37,004 bases of DNA from an uncultured Paraglaciecola sp. (GCF_937123705.1 NZ_CAKZKO010000131.1:1-37004), one strand, 5' to 3'; shown: positions 16,912 through 23,766, counted from the stretch's first letter. Notes: generated by a model not told the origin, from the sequence alone. Made by a program: numbers and translations.

Positions 16912-17091
16912 CTACGCCTCCTTACATTCTGGATCAATATAATCAGCACACCCAGCAGTACATTCTTGGCAACACGCACACGCATTATCTTGATTCAACG
17001 ACTGCTTAAACGGGCACGCATGACCTGTGTCTTGATCGTTCTCCATGCAAGCAGGGCATATCGTTTCGTTCTCATCCATATAGCTATTCAT
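16912..17091 (-). CDS. Cys-rich small protein, probable zinc binder
   Basis: About 59 residues with ten cysteines (ICPACMENDQD, HACPFKQ, NACACCQECTAGCADYI, ECKEA). Spacing suggests two or more metal sites. A TTG at 17094 with AGGTGA at good distance is an alternative start to the ATG at 17091. Function unknown. Its ribosome site follows a 9-bp hairpin and a possible leader peptide. Confidence 0.6.
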   Translation of the reverse strand: MNSYMDENETICPACMENDQDTGHACPFKQSLNQDNACACCQECTAGCADYIDPECKEA

Positions 17092-17110
17092 CAAATGTTT
17101 AAATCACCTA

Positions 17111-17139
17111 TCCTTTAAGAAAACATTTTACTTAAAGGA
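17111..17139 (-). promoter_or_regulatory. Perfect 9-bp hairpin next to the ribosome site of the Cys-rich gene
   Basis: The minus strand reads TCCTTTAAG, an 11-base loop, then CTTAAAGGA. The 3' arm contains the purine-rich AAAGGA lying just before AGGTGA and the start codon. There is no T-run, so it is not an intrinsic terminator. The stop codon of a 16-codon leader ORF falls inside the 5' arm, so translation of the leader could open the hairpin. This mechanism is inferred from layout only. Confidence 0.5.
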
Positions 17140-17182
17140 CGTTAATTTTATAATTTAGCCCTAAATTTATGATATTACTCAT
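17132..17182 (-). CDS. Possible 16-aa leader peptide
   Basis: ATG at 17182 preceded by GGAG with a 6-base spacer, giving MSNIINLGLNYKINVL and a TAA at 17134-17132 inside the hairpin described separately. The ribosome site is better than that of many neighbours. Too short to judge by composition; it could be a regulatory leader rather than a functional protein. Confidence 0.35.
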   Translation of the reverse strand: MSNIINLGLNYKINVL

Positions 17183-17254
17183 CACAATCTCCATTAATTG
17201 AAGTTGGCGTCAGGAGATGATCCCGGCTTGCGAAATCCTAGTTGAGGCCATTCT

Positions 17255-17536
17255 TTAATTAACAAGCTCCCAATCTTCAGCAAGCACATCTACTTGACTT
17301 GCGAGCCACGGAACGACTTTGTTATCTGCTGTTTTCATATCAATATGCGCGTGATAATTGATTTCAGTTCCTTCTGCATAAATACCCAAAAGTGGTGGGC
17401 GATTAACTTGAAAAGTTGATGCTGACACCAAAAATAAAAACATTCCCTTGCCGTTCCAACCAGAACGCGTAACCTTACAACCGTCCTTTAATAAATGTAT
17501 AGCTCTCCCAAAATCAAATTGAGTTTCTGGTTTCAT
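17255..17536 (-). CDS. Tad2-like anti-Thoeris protein (DUF2829)
   Basis: Start at the ATG of 17536, with GGAG seven bases upstream, gives 93 aa beginning MKPETQFDFGRAIHLLKDG. The pattern KVTRSGWNGKGMFLFL near the N-terminus and VVPWLASQVDVLAEDWELVN at the C-terminus is the DUF2829 family. Some members of that family (Tad2) have been shown to sequester signalling molecules of Thoeris immunity. Length also matches. The gene lies in the early-left operon among other small accessory genes, where counter-defence genes are common. Activity of this particular protein is inferred from family membership. Confidence 0.75.
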   Translation of the reverse strand: MKPETQFDFGRAIHLLKDGCKVTRSGWNGKGMFLFLVSASTFQVNRPPLLGIYAEGTEINYHAHIDMKTADNKVVPWLASQVDVLAEDWELVN

Positions 17537-17555
17537 ATCTTCTCCATTTAAAAAA

Positions 17556-17684
17556 TTAAACATCACCAACAAGAACCGACATTGTTACTCGGTCTTCTTC
17601 AAAACGTTCCGGTCTACCACTCACCCCATTTATGATTGCGATCCCTGATTTAAAACTGTGTCGTTTCTCTGTGCAATGCATCAT
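17556..17684 (-). CDS. Small hypothetical protein
   Basis: 42 residues (MMHCTEKRHSFKSGIAIING, then VSGRPERFEEDRVTMSV). AAAGG stands seven bases before the first ATG, and the stop lies 19 bases before the Tad2-like start, so it fits the operon spacing. No recognisable domain or membrane segment. Confidence 0.5.
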   Translation of the reverse strand: MMHCTEKRHSFKSGIAIINGVSGRPERFEEDRVTMSVLVGDV

Positions 17685-17702
17685 GTAATGCCTTTATATT
17701 TC

Positions 17703-18068
17703 CTAACGAAACATCGAATTAACAATATTGAAAGTTTCCTCAATAATTTTTCGGTTTCTCTCAAACCTTTCTTTGTTCCTTTGAATTTTAGCTAACCTAC
17801 GCTTTTGTATATTCTCCGGCTTCCAGTATGTCTCTCTACGCTTTAAGTTTATTGCTTCGCGTTTTTCTTTCTGCTTTTCATCTGCCTCGTACTCTCTTTT
17901 CGCCTCTTCAGCTCTATCGCATTCATTGTTGTCACCACAAACATTACAAATAGTCTCTTCAATCTGATTCATGTAAGTCGGTACTACACAACAATCCTCG
18001 CACACAGGATCATCACACTGGCAACAATTAAAATCTGCAATTACATCTTCGCATACATGACATTTCAT
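17703..18068 (-). CDS. Zinc-finger/coiled-coil protein of unknown function
   Basis: 121 residues in two halves. Residues 1-50 are Cys-rich (MKCHVCEDVIADFNCCQCDD, VCEDCC, TICNVCGDNNEC), likely binding two or more zinc ions. Residues 52-121 are a strongly charged Lys/Glu/Arg helix (EYEADEKQKEKREAINLKRR) predicted to form a coiled coil. A TATAAT sequence sits 8 bases before the ATG and no Shine-Dalgarno is seen, so a leaderless transcript is possible. Confidence 0.65.
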   Translation of the reverse strand: MKCHVCEDVIADFNCCQCDDPVCEDCCVVPTYMNQIEETICNVCGDNNECDRAEEAKREYEADEKQKEKREAINLKRRETYWKPENIQKRRLAKIQRNKERFERNRKIIEETFNIVNSMFR

Positions 18069-18106
18069 AGCTTAATTATAACACAACCCTTTGATTATTA
18101 TAACTA

Positions 18107-18289
18107 TTAACCATTTTTATTTAGTTTTTCCTCTAACTTCTCAATATCCTCAACAAGCAACCAATATCCATCCTCACCGCGTTTTTGCTTAACTCCACTT
18201 AGGTAGATATCTCTTTTAAATTTAGTCATTCTGAGCGCGTGTTTTGCTTCACAGAATCTCCGGTATTTCTCTGAGTTTTTGTCAATCAA
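18107..18289 (-). CDS. Small conserved phage protein, DUF7696-like
   Basis: 60 residues starting at a TTG. The pattern EKYRRFCEAKHALRMTKFKR with DIYLSGVKQKRG resembles a small family common in phages of proteobacteria (R-R-x-C-E-A-R...R-x-x-YL-x-x-V). No function known to me. The only in-frame ATG is 20 codons in, within the conserved part, which supports the TTG start. Confidence 0.5.
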   Translation of the reverse strand: MIDKNSEKYRRFCEAKHALRMTKFKRDIYLSGVKQKRGEDGYWLLVEDIEKLEEKLNKNG

Positions 18290-18313
18290 TGATTAATTTC
18301 GTTAATTCGATTT

Positions 18314-18550
18314 TCAGGTTAATGTTTTATATTTCTCCAACGAATCATCTAGCTTTCTAAGTAATCTTTTATATTTTTCCAATCTTCCGTCGCTCTTTAT
18401 GTCGTCCAGCATCATTTCTCCCATCGCCCTTGAATCCTCAGTCCATGGATCGCCATCATGTTGATATTCACAATATTCTATAGCCGCTTCCATCAACACT
18501 TTAAAAGACTCTTTTAATTCGTTATTTATAGCTCTTTCGTTTTCTGTCAT
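18314..18550 (-). CDS. Small acidic helical protein
   Basis: 78 residues (MTENERAINNELKESFKVLM ... LRKLDDSLEKYKTLT), acidic and helical. The second of two adjacent ATGs is chosen because the GGGGG ribosome site sits at workable distance only for that one. No family recognised. Confidence 0.55.
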   Translation of the reverse strand: MTENERAINNELKESFKVLMEAAIEYCEYQHDGDPWTEDSRAMGEMMLDDIKSDGRLEKYKRLLRKLDDSLEKYKTLT

Positions 18551-18576
18551 CATTCCCCCGGTTTATATATAACGCA

Positions 18577-19125
18577 TCACAATGGTCGTCGCATTCCGTG
18601 ATTATTGTGATAATTATATTTTTCCTCAGCCAGCTTCCTAGCTCTGCAAGCTTCATCAAAATCTATAAAGTAGCCTAAACCTATTTGTTTGTAATTAACC
18701 TTAATTTGCGCGCGCCATCTATTTTTATTGTTGTCATAACTAACTCCGCAAACACCGGATCTGTTATTTGCTTGCAATCTAGCGTTTCTTTGGTTCTCTG
18801 CACTTGTTACCTGACGCAAATTACTCCATTTATTATCTGTTCCATCACCATTAATATGGTCCACTTGATGTTTAGGAAATATTCCGTCAACATATAAGAC
18901 AGCAAGTCTATGAGCCAAATAACGTTTATTATTTATTCTGATTCTGGTGTATTTTTTACCATCTATATTAGAATTAACAGACCCGGCTTCTTCGCCTATC
19001 TTCACGGTATGAATGTTTGCAATATTTCTTGTAAATACACCCGTTTCAGGGTTATAAGTTAATTGCCTCTTCAATTCTTTTTGGCTTAATATATTGCCTT
19101 CTGCGTCTTGGTTTATTTCGGTCAT
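18577..19125 (-). CDS. HNH homing endonuclease with AP2-like DNA-binding domain
   Basis: 182 residues. Residues about 65-115 hold the HNH core (YLAHRLAVLYVDGIFPKHQV, DHINGDGTDNKWSNLRQVT). Residues about 118-178 are an AP2-like domain (GVCGVSYDNNKNRWRAQIKV, GYFIDFDEACRARKLAEEKY). This pairing is typical of free-standing phage homing endonucleases. The N-terminal segment (LKRQLTYNPETGVFTRN) is also typical. It overlaps the upstream gene (ATGA) and sits in a cluster of small accessory genes. Confidence 0.9.
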   Translation of the reverse strand: MTEINQDAEGNILSQKELKRQLTYNPETGVFTRNIANIHTVKIGEEAGSVNSNIDGKKYTRIRINNKRYLAHRLAVLYVDGIFPKHQVDHINGDGTDNKWSNLRQVTSAENQRNARLQANNRSGVCGVSYDNNKNRWRAQIKVNYKQIGLGYFIDFDEACRARKLAEEKYNYHNNHGMRRPL

Positions 19126-19361
19126 TTGTCTAATTTCACTATTTCGTCAAATTCATCCAACTCAAGCCTGTCTGTATGATAAATATCATCACTATCTAGC
19201 AAATAAGCTATGTTATCTATAGCGGTGTTCATTAACATTCGATCACTAGAATTAAGCATAGGTAGGTGTTTTTTATACTCATCCATTGTCATAAGAACCA
19301 CTTTTCTGTACCTGACAGTTTCTTGTCCTGTTATTTTTACAAATATAGTTTCATCTCTCAT
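19122..19361 (-). CDS. Small hypothetical protein
   Basis: 79 residues, acidic (MRDETIFVKITGQETVRYRK ... LDELDEIVKLDK-like C-terminus rich in Asp/Glu). Coupled at both ends by ATGA overlaps. No domain recognised. Confidence 0.55.
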   Translation of the reverse strand: MRDETIFVKITGQETVRYRKVVLMTMDEYKKHLPMLNSSDRMLMNTAIDNIAYLLDSDDIYHTDRLELDEFDEIVKLDK

Positions 19362-19546
19362 TTCATTAATATCTCCACTCCAAGATTCCCAGCTTCAAAC
19401 TCTGCCTTATCACAAACAAACTCATAGCATCTTTGGCACTGGAAAATATCCATTTCTGTACCGGCATTTAATACATGGACGTTTTGTCTGCATTGCTCAC
19501 AAACCACGTAACCTTTTTGAATATCTTCCTCTTTGAAATGGGCCAT
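19358..19546 (-). CDS. Zinc-ribbon small protein
   Basis: 62 residues from the ATG at 19546. VVCEQCRQNVHVLNAG with IFQCQRCYEFVC forms two CxxC knuckles, a zinc-ribbon pattern. A TTG at 19558 would add four residues, but the ATG shares its A with the TAA of the upstream membrane-protein gene, which decides the start. Role unknown. Confidence 0.65.
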   Translation of the reverse strand: MAHFKEEDIQKGYVVCEQCRQNVHVLNAGTEMDIFQCQRCYEFVCDKAEFEAGNLGVEILMK

Positions 19547-19701
19547 TAATGATTCCAAACATATAAAAGCACATAAAAAATAACCAATGAAAAATTTGCC
19601 AATATCATAACCAATAATTTCTTCTGGTTTTCTTTCGCTATGGTTTTCTGCCTCTTTATCTCATCGGTCATTTCTTTCACAACATCATAATCAATGATCA
19701 T
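19546..19701 (-). CDS. 51-aa single-helix membrane protein
   Basis: Reads MIIDYDVVKEMTDEIKRQKT then a helix continuing to LLVMILANFSLVIFYVLLYV and ending WNH. The first 29 residues are charged and helical; residues about 29-48 form one membrane span, so it looks tail-anchored with the N-terminus inside. Start overlaps the DUF1364 stop (TGATG) and its stop overlaps the next start (TAATG), so it is clearly part of the translated operon. Confidence 0.7.
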   Translation of the reverse strand: MIIDYDVVKEMTDEIKRQKTIAKENQKKLLVMILANFSLVIFYVLLYVWNH

Positions 19702-19994
19702 CACTTAACCTTTATTAGTTCGTTTTCCCATAAATACTCCTGGGTCTTTACATAAGCCCTCAACCACTCAAAGAATTTCAATTCCTTATCAAACGTATCA
19801 AGCATCTTGTGAGAGTTATTGCACATTGCAGCAAAAGCAAAATCATTTGATTTATGATTGATTCCACGCCCGAATATATTTGAGTCACTATGTGCAGGAT
19901 CGCAGCCAAGGTAGCCAAAGCATTGATGATCGAAAGTCGCCATACATGGCATGTTGTGGGCTAAATCAAGTAATTTTCTATTGCGATATGTCAT
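19701..19994 (-). CDS. DUF1364 family protein, putative HNH-like nuclease
   Basis: 97 residues. MTYRNRKLLDLAHNMPCMAT, FDHQCFGYLGCDPAHSDSN and AAMCNNSHKML carry the Cys/His pattern of DUF1364, a family found beside ninB in lambda-like nin regions. The C...C...H...C...H arrangement suggests a metal-bound, HNH-like fold. Probably acts in phage recombination; no direct evidence. Confidence 0.75.
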   Translation of the reverse strand: MTYRNRKLLDLAHNMPCMATFDHQCFGYLGCDPAHSDSNIFGRGINHKSNDFAFAAMCNNSHKMLDTFDKELKFFEWLRAYVKTQEYLWENELIKVK

Positions 19995-19997
19995 GTT

Positions 19998-20180
19998 TTA
20001 AATAGAGTTTCTCTTAGCCTCTGCAATCTTCCGTTCAATCAACTTACTAACCTTGTCAAAACGCCCTTTGTTGTATTCATCAAGGGCTGATACTGCCGCT
20101 CTGTATGCGCTGCTCTCTGAGGCGCCTTTTTTCATCCCCCCCCGGTACACATTGTTGCAAATGAAATCTTTAGGGTTCAT
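19998..20180 (-). CDS. Small hypothetical protein of the nin-like region
   Basis: 60 residues from the ATG at 20180 (MNPKDFICNNVYRGGMKKGA), basic and helical. An upstream in-frame start exists, but this ATG overlaps the NinB stop (ATGA) and is preferred. No recognised family. Confidence 0.55.
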   Translation of the reverse strand: MNPKDFICNNVYRGGMKKGASESSAYRAAVSALDEYNKGRFDKVSKLIERKIAEAKRNSI

Positions 20181-20608
20181 GATTGATCTCTCCATTTTTT
20201 TGCATTGTTTTTAAAAACTGGCTCAACACCACGAAGACTTGCAGCAGCTATTAACCATTCCATCCATTCTGCAAATTTCTTTTTCCCATATTTACTTGTA
20301 CGCCTACCAAGCATAACAACCCCACCGCCATCAAAACCTGCGGCCAATCTAGGCATAACATCATCTTCATAAGCGCTAGTTAGTACATCTTTCCATTCTT
20401 CGTTACTCATCCACACTTTTTCGCCATTAACACACCATTGCAACTGCTTAGAAAAACCTTCCAAGTACGGCCATTGATATGCGTTCTGCTCAAGCGTTCT
20501 TGTTCTCTCCTGAATAGTGCAAACATAATCTTCTGGTGCATTTTGAATGCACTCATACGCGTATTTCTTGCGCTGGTCATCTATTAAATAAATTATTCTT
20601 TTGCTCAT
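20177..20608 (-). CDS. ninB: NinB recombination protein
   Basis: 143 residues. RTLEQNAYQWPYLEGFSKQL, EEWKDVLTSAYEDD and LGRRTSKYGKKKFAEWMEWL are the NinB (lambda Orf) family signature. Lambda Orf binds single-stranded DNA and SSB and helps load recombinases in the absence of host RecFOR. Here it would work with the ERF annealing protein and SSB encoded in the rightward operon. Confidence 0.9.
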   Translation of the reverse strand: MSKRIIYLIDDQRKKYAYECIQNAPEDYVCTIQERTRTLEQNAYQWPYLEGFSKQLQWCVNGEKVWMSNEEWKDVLTSAYEDDVMPRLAAGFDGGGVVMLGRRTSKYGKKKFAEWMEWLIAAASLRGVEPVFKNNAKKWRDQS

Positions 20609-20634
20609 TTGTGGTTAAGAAATTGGTTGCTTAG

Positions 20635-20811
20635 TTATGCATAAACCTCACCGAAGAAAGAAATCAACTTAATCTTTCCAGAGCTCATTTCTAATTCAAA
20701 TATTTCGCCGTGCTTACAAACGATCTTATAAAAATCATCACTTGTTCTAAGTGAAACCAAAAAAGCCTTATGAGCAATCAAAGAATTTAAATCTTTCTGG
20801 CTTAACCTCAT
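20635..20811 (-). CDS. Small hypothetical protein, 58 aa
   Basis: Reads MRLSQKDLNSLIAHKAFLVS ... SFFGEVYA. AGGGGA stands six bases before the ATG, a strong ribosome site. The gene fills the gap between NinB and the next membrane peptide. No domain recognised; mixed basic/hydrophobic composition without a clear membrane span. Confidence 0.6.
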   Translation of the reverse strand: MRLSQKDLNSLIAHKAFLVSLRTSDDFYKIVCKHGEIFELEMSSGKIKLISFFGEVYA

Positions 20812-20852
20812 GTTTCCCCTTTAAGTTTATTATTCAATTATAGTTTTTAACA

Positions 20853-20996
20853 TTACCGATTTGTTATGTCGAATTTATGTGATTTTTTACTAATTTTGTC
20901 TATCACTTCACCAATCACCACACAAACCAACATAAGAAAAAATATTCCACCTATAAACGCCAAAGGCGCAAGAAAAATTATTAACAGTATTTCCAT
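20853..20996 (-). CDS. 47-aa membrane protein
   Basis: MEILLIIFLAPLAFIGGIFF followed by LMLVCVVIGEVIDKISKKSH: one long or two tightly packed membrane spans in the first 30 residues and a basic tail, so the C-terminus is probably cytoplasmic. The ATG lies one base after the stop of the preceding gene. Confidence 0.6.
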   Translation of the reverse strand: MEILLIIFLAPLAFIGGIFFLMLVCVVIGEVIDKISKKSHKFDITNR

Positions 20997-20997
20997 A

Positions 20998-21228
20998 TCA
21001 ATCCTTTTTAAAAACCTTCCTCAAATCTGCGACTTTCCAAAGCATCCTTTCTGGCCTTTCCTTGTTTCTTGATTTTCGTTCAAGTGGCTCAGGTATTGCT
21101 TTTTCATAAATTAATGTGTCCGTATCAACATTAGTTTTTACTCCAAATGCTTTTTTTACTTCTTTATCTGCAATGCATGAATCTCCATTCATTTTCTTCA
21201 TCCACTCTGGCTCTGTGACTTCAATCAT
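20998..21228 (-). CDS. Hypothetical protein, 76 aa
   Basis: Begins MIEVTEPEWMKKMNGDSCIA from the ATG at 21228, which has GAGGA eight bases upstream and overlaps the stop of the membrane-protein gene before it. A TTG at 21243 is possible but less likely. Basic C-terminus (RNKERPERMLWKVADLRKVF). No domain recognised. Confidence 0.55.
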   Translation of the reverse strand: MIEVTEPEWMKKMNGDSCIADKEVKKAFGVKTNVDTDTLIYEKAIPEPLERKSRNKERPERMLWKVADLRKVFKKD

Positions 21229-21367
21229 CCAACCATTCCTCAAAACTTTTCCAAATATTCTTACTTTCCAAACTTAGATAAACTAATAAACAAACGAAAA
21301 CTATTGTCCAAGCAACACCCATAAGCATTAAAATCACATACCCGATTAACTCTGCGAAATGGGCCAT
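21221..21367 (-). CDS. 48-aa single-helix membrane protein
   Basis: MAHFAELIGYVILMLMGVAW then TIVFVCLLVYLSLESKNIWK and SFEEWLDD: one membrane span at about residues 9-33, then an acidic tail. AAGGAT precedes the ATG. Overlaps the next gene by 8 bases. Confidence 0.65.
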   Translation of the reverse strand: MAHFAELIGYVILMLMGVAWTIVFVCLLVYLSLESKNIWKSFEEWLDD

Positions 21368-21376
21368 TGTTTATCC

Positions 21377-21616
21377 TTAATTTAGACTTTCCCTACTTAA
21401 CAACTCATACGCATAACTAATGACCTGGCTCTTGCTTATACCCATCCAGTTATGTCGCTTTTCTGCTGCTTTAATATGCCTAGTCAGAGCTTCTTTTCTT
21501 GGCACCTTATTCTCATTTTCTTTATCTAGATAAGTCCCTATTCCATCAAGAAAAGCTTTTTCATAAATAATCGTATGAACACACTCAATATCTTTTTTCT
21601 CTGTTCTTGCTGTCAT
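21377..21616 (-). CDS. Hypothetical protein, 79 aa
   Basis: MTARTEKKDIECVHTIIYEK ... SQVISYAYELLSRESLN, charged and helical, with AAGGA before the ATG. The phrase IIYEKAFLDG echoes LIYEKAIPEP in the 76-aa protein two genes downstream, which may mean a shared short motif. No known family. Confidence 0.55.
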   Translation of the reverse strand: MTARTEKKDIECVHTIIYEKAFLDGIGTYLDKENENKVPRKEALTRHIKAAEKRHNWMGISKSQVISYAYELLSRESLN

Positions 21617-21632
21617 GATTTTTCCTTTTTAG

Positions 21633-21761
21633 TTATTTTGTTAATTGAAATAAAATAAAATTAATAATCGCTATTCCACTCATTAGAAGACTAATAATCA
21701 GTATGAAAACAGTAAGTAATTGAGGATCAATTAATATAAAACTCAACAATAGATACATCAT
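21633..21761 (-). CDS. 42-aa membrane peptide
   Basis: MMYLLLSFILIDPQLLTVFI then LIISLLMSGIAIINFILFQL and TK: almost entirely hydrophobic, two short spans. Its ATG overlaps the stop of the helicase-loader-like gene (ATGA). Confidence 0.55.
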   Translation of the reverse strand: MMYLLLSFILIDPQLLTVFILIISLLMSGIAIINFILFQLTK

Positions 21762-22435
21762 GCCGAAGCTTCATTTTTGTCCAGCATACACATACTGCCA
21801 ACAGCCTTCTCAACGTCATTTTTCATTGGCTTCAATCCAATCGAATTATTAAATTCAATTAAACCAATTCCACTATTCATTACCTGATTAGCTTTTTCTT
21901 GGTTACCAATAAGCCTTGGTGGATCTATTCGATAACCCTCTTTGGAATTATTAGATTCTGCCATGCCAATTAAATGAGAAGGGTATTCAGGTTCCATACT
22001 TCTTGATTTAAATCCCCTGTAACGCTTCTGGAATTCGTTAGCAACGAACGGCCATTCATCTTCTGTTTTTGTACCAAAAGCAATCCACCCACCCATATCC
22101 TGAATAACTTTGTGTATCAAAGGATCATCAAAAACAACTGATTTGTAGGTTCCAACGCTACGCAATGCTTTATCTATTTTTGTCCATGCAGAGAGTGAAG
22201 AATCTTCTGAGCTACCCTCTATCATTTTTCTGATATTGGATATTTTCGGCATGAAATCACCGTCCTTGTCTGTATTACGAATATGACGAAATAGCGCATC
22301 TCTCACAGCTTCAAACTCCACATCATGCAAGCCTTGCCAGTACAAAGATTTCAGGCTTTGTGACAATGTTTTGCTGTACTGTTCAGCAACGTTATCAAGC
22401 AGGCTGCAAAACTCATTAAAGTGTTCTTGCTTCAT
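21758..22435 (-). CDS. DUF6475 protein, probable replicative helicase loader
   Basis: 225 residues from the ATG at 22435, which has AAGGA nine bases upstream. MKQEHFNEFCSLLDNVAEQY, SLKSLYWQGLHDVEFEAVRD and GTYKSVVFDDPLIHKVIQDM with GGWIAFG fit the DUF6475 family, found right after the O-like initiator in many phages. By position it corresponds to lambda P (loads host DnaB at the origin). Loader function is inferred from that synteny. Confidence 0.65.
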   Translation of the reverse strand: MKQEHFNEFCSLLDNVAEQYSKTLSQSLKSLYWQGLHDVEFEAVRDALFRHIRNTDKDGDFMPKISNIRKMIEGSSEDSSLSAWTKIDKALRSVGTYKSVVFDDPLIHKVIQDMGGWIAFGTKTEDEWPFVANEFQKRYRGFKSRSMEPEYPSHLIGMAESNNSKEGYRIDPPRLIGNQEKANQVMNSGIGLIEFNNSIGLKPMKNDVEKAVGSMCMLDKNEASA

Positions 22436-23264
22436 TTGTAATGTCCTTTTCTTGAGATTCATTACCAAAAAGTTTTTGTCTTGCTATTTCTGTCTGCTGC
22501 CTATTGAACTCATCGCGTCCTTGGGTCATTTCTGCCGTAGGTAATCTGTTTTTCAAAGGATAAACATCCTTCCAGGTTGATCTAATTGATTGATTTACAA
22601 CCTCCGTAGGATCGTGGCCCTGGGTTCTCAACTTGTGAAGTTCAGTAATCAAGCATTTGATTGCTTGCGTGGAATTAACTGCTTTTGCTTTTTGTCTGAT
22701 TTTTAAGAATGAATCCCAAAGTTCTTGAGATACTAAATTTTGATCTGGCAATTTTTCAGATTCGCATTTAATTTTTTCTTGTTTTGTTTTTTCCGGTGCT
22801 GCGGTGTTAAGGGAATCAGAGAATCCGGAATCAGGAATCAGGTTAAGGGAATCAGTGTGACAAGAAGCGTTCTTGTTGACTTGTTCTTGAGTTATGCTTG
22901 GATCATGCTTGACTTGAGCATGGTTATCTTTATGATTAATTGCATATTTTGGTATTTCTGAGTCTACTTCTTTGTGGTGCGGCGCTTGATGTTTAAGCCA
23001 ATTTATTATCTGAATATATTTTTTACCTTCAATCGAATATCTAACGATAAATCCACTTGATTGAAGATCATTCAACATTGAATCAACATTGACTTGATCA
23101 TAAGGCAAGCATGAAATATGTATGCGCTTTGGACGATCTTCTAACCGGCCTTCCTTGTCGGCTATAGTCCAGAGTCCTATGAACAGCAAGCGTGTTTCAA
23201 ACGAAAGCTCTGATAACTCTTCATTTAAAAAGAAGCCTGGTTTAATGTTTCTAGATCTAGCCAT
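22416..23264 (-). CDS. Replication initiator, O-like winged-helix protein
   Basis: 282 residues. The N-terminal domain MARSRNIKPGFFLNEELSEL, FETRLLFIGLWTIADKEGRL and RPKRIHISCLPYDQVNVDSM is the typical winged helix of phage replication proteins, binding origin repeats. Residues about 135-180 are a variable linker whose coding DNA contains repeats (see repeat entry). The C-terminal part (WKDVYPLKNRLPTAEMTQ) likely contacts the helicase loader. Good AGGGG ribosome site. Confidence 0.85.
   Translation of the reverse strand: MARSRNIKPGFFLNEELSELSFETRLLFIGLWTIADKEGRLEDRPKRIHISCLPYDQVNVDSMLNDLQSSGFIVRYSIEGKKYIQIINWLKHQAPHHKEVDSEIPKYAINHKDNHAQVKHDPSITQEQVNKNASCHTDSLNLIPDSGFSDSLNTAAPEKTKQEKIKCESEKLPDQNLVSQELWDSFLKIRQKAKAVNSTQAIKCLITELHKLRTQGHDPTEVVNQSIRSTWKDVYPLKNRLPTAEMTQGRDEFNRQQTEIARQKLFGNESQEKDITNEARTL
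22806..22855. repeat. Iteron-like repeats inside the initiator gene, candidate replication origin
   Basis: The 14-mer GTTAAGGGAATCAG occurs at 22806-22819 and again at 22842-22855. Between and within them GAATC is repeated at 22813, 22821, 22828, 22835 and 22849, with a mainly 7-base period (GAATCAG). They fall in the low-conservation linker of the initiator, just where lambda ori iterons lie in gene O. The peptide they encode is itself repetitive (SLNLIPDSGFSDSLN). Confidence 0.65.
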
Positions 23265-23273
23265 AAAATACCC

Positions 23274-23516
23274 CTAATTCCTTTTCTTACCTTTATGCAT
23301 CTTTCCGCCATATGTATCTGTTTTCCTATGGCATGTATTACACAATGTCCTACCATTTTCTAGTTGAAATTGAATATTGCGATGCGTTGAATGTGGCAGT
23401 ATATGGTCCACTTCTAATTCTTCTTTGGAGCCGCAAAGTACACAAGAATAGTTATCTCTTTGCAAAACAAGTTTTCTCCATCCATAATAGTTATTTGGAT
23501 TTAATGGTCTAGGCAT
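23274..23516 (-). CDS. HNH endonuclease
   Basis: 80 residues from the ATG at 23516 (MPRPLNPNNYYGWRKLVLQR), with AAGG upstream and overlap with the preceding gene. The rest is a compact HNH nuclease: YSCVLCGSKEELEVDHILPH, then ENGRTLCNTCHRKTDTYG. Two CxxC pairs hold zinc and DH is the catalytic pair. It sits between the leader gene and the initiator; it may be a homing nuclease or take part in replication/recombination. Confidence 0.85.
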   Translation of the reverse strand: MPRPLNPNNYYGWRKLVLQRDNYSCVLCGSKEELEVDHILPHSTHRNIQFQLENGRTLCNTCHRKTDTYGGKMHKGKKRN

Positions 23517-23745
23517 CACCCTTAACCTTATTACAATCCTCAGCGACCATCTGCAGCGCCCTTTCAAGTGATCTAATAGCCTCACGAACATCAGTCTCGT
23601 AATCTTTTGATCCTCTCTCACCGGCGCATATAATCTTCTTCAAAGCATGCTGTAAGCATGGGTGATTTACTTGGTACAAATCTATGATTCTGTAGATATC
23701 AATGTGATCTAAATGCTCTGTGTTTCTGAAGTAATGACTGTTCAT
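23509..23745 (-). CDS. Small conserved phage protein, first gene after the leader
   Basis: 78 residues from the ATG at 23745 (MNSHYFRNTEHLDHIDIYRI). The segment YQVNHPCLQHALKKIICAGE with RGSKDYETDVREAIRSLERA is a conserved phage pattern, loosely like DUF3310. Longer in-frame extension upstream to 23901 runs through a structured RNA and the terminator and is rejected as the start. The ATG is 21 bases after the terminator T-run, so expression depends on read-through. Confidence 0.65.
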   Translation of the reverse strand: MNSHYFRNTEHLDHIDIYRIIDLYQVNHPCLQHALKKIICAGERGSKDYETDVREAIRSLERALQMVAEDCNKVKGDA

Positions 23746-23766
23746 TTTTTGAATTGAATTTTTATT

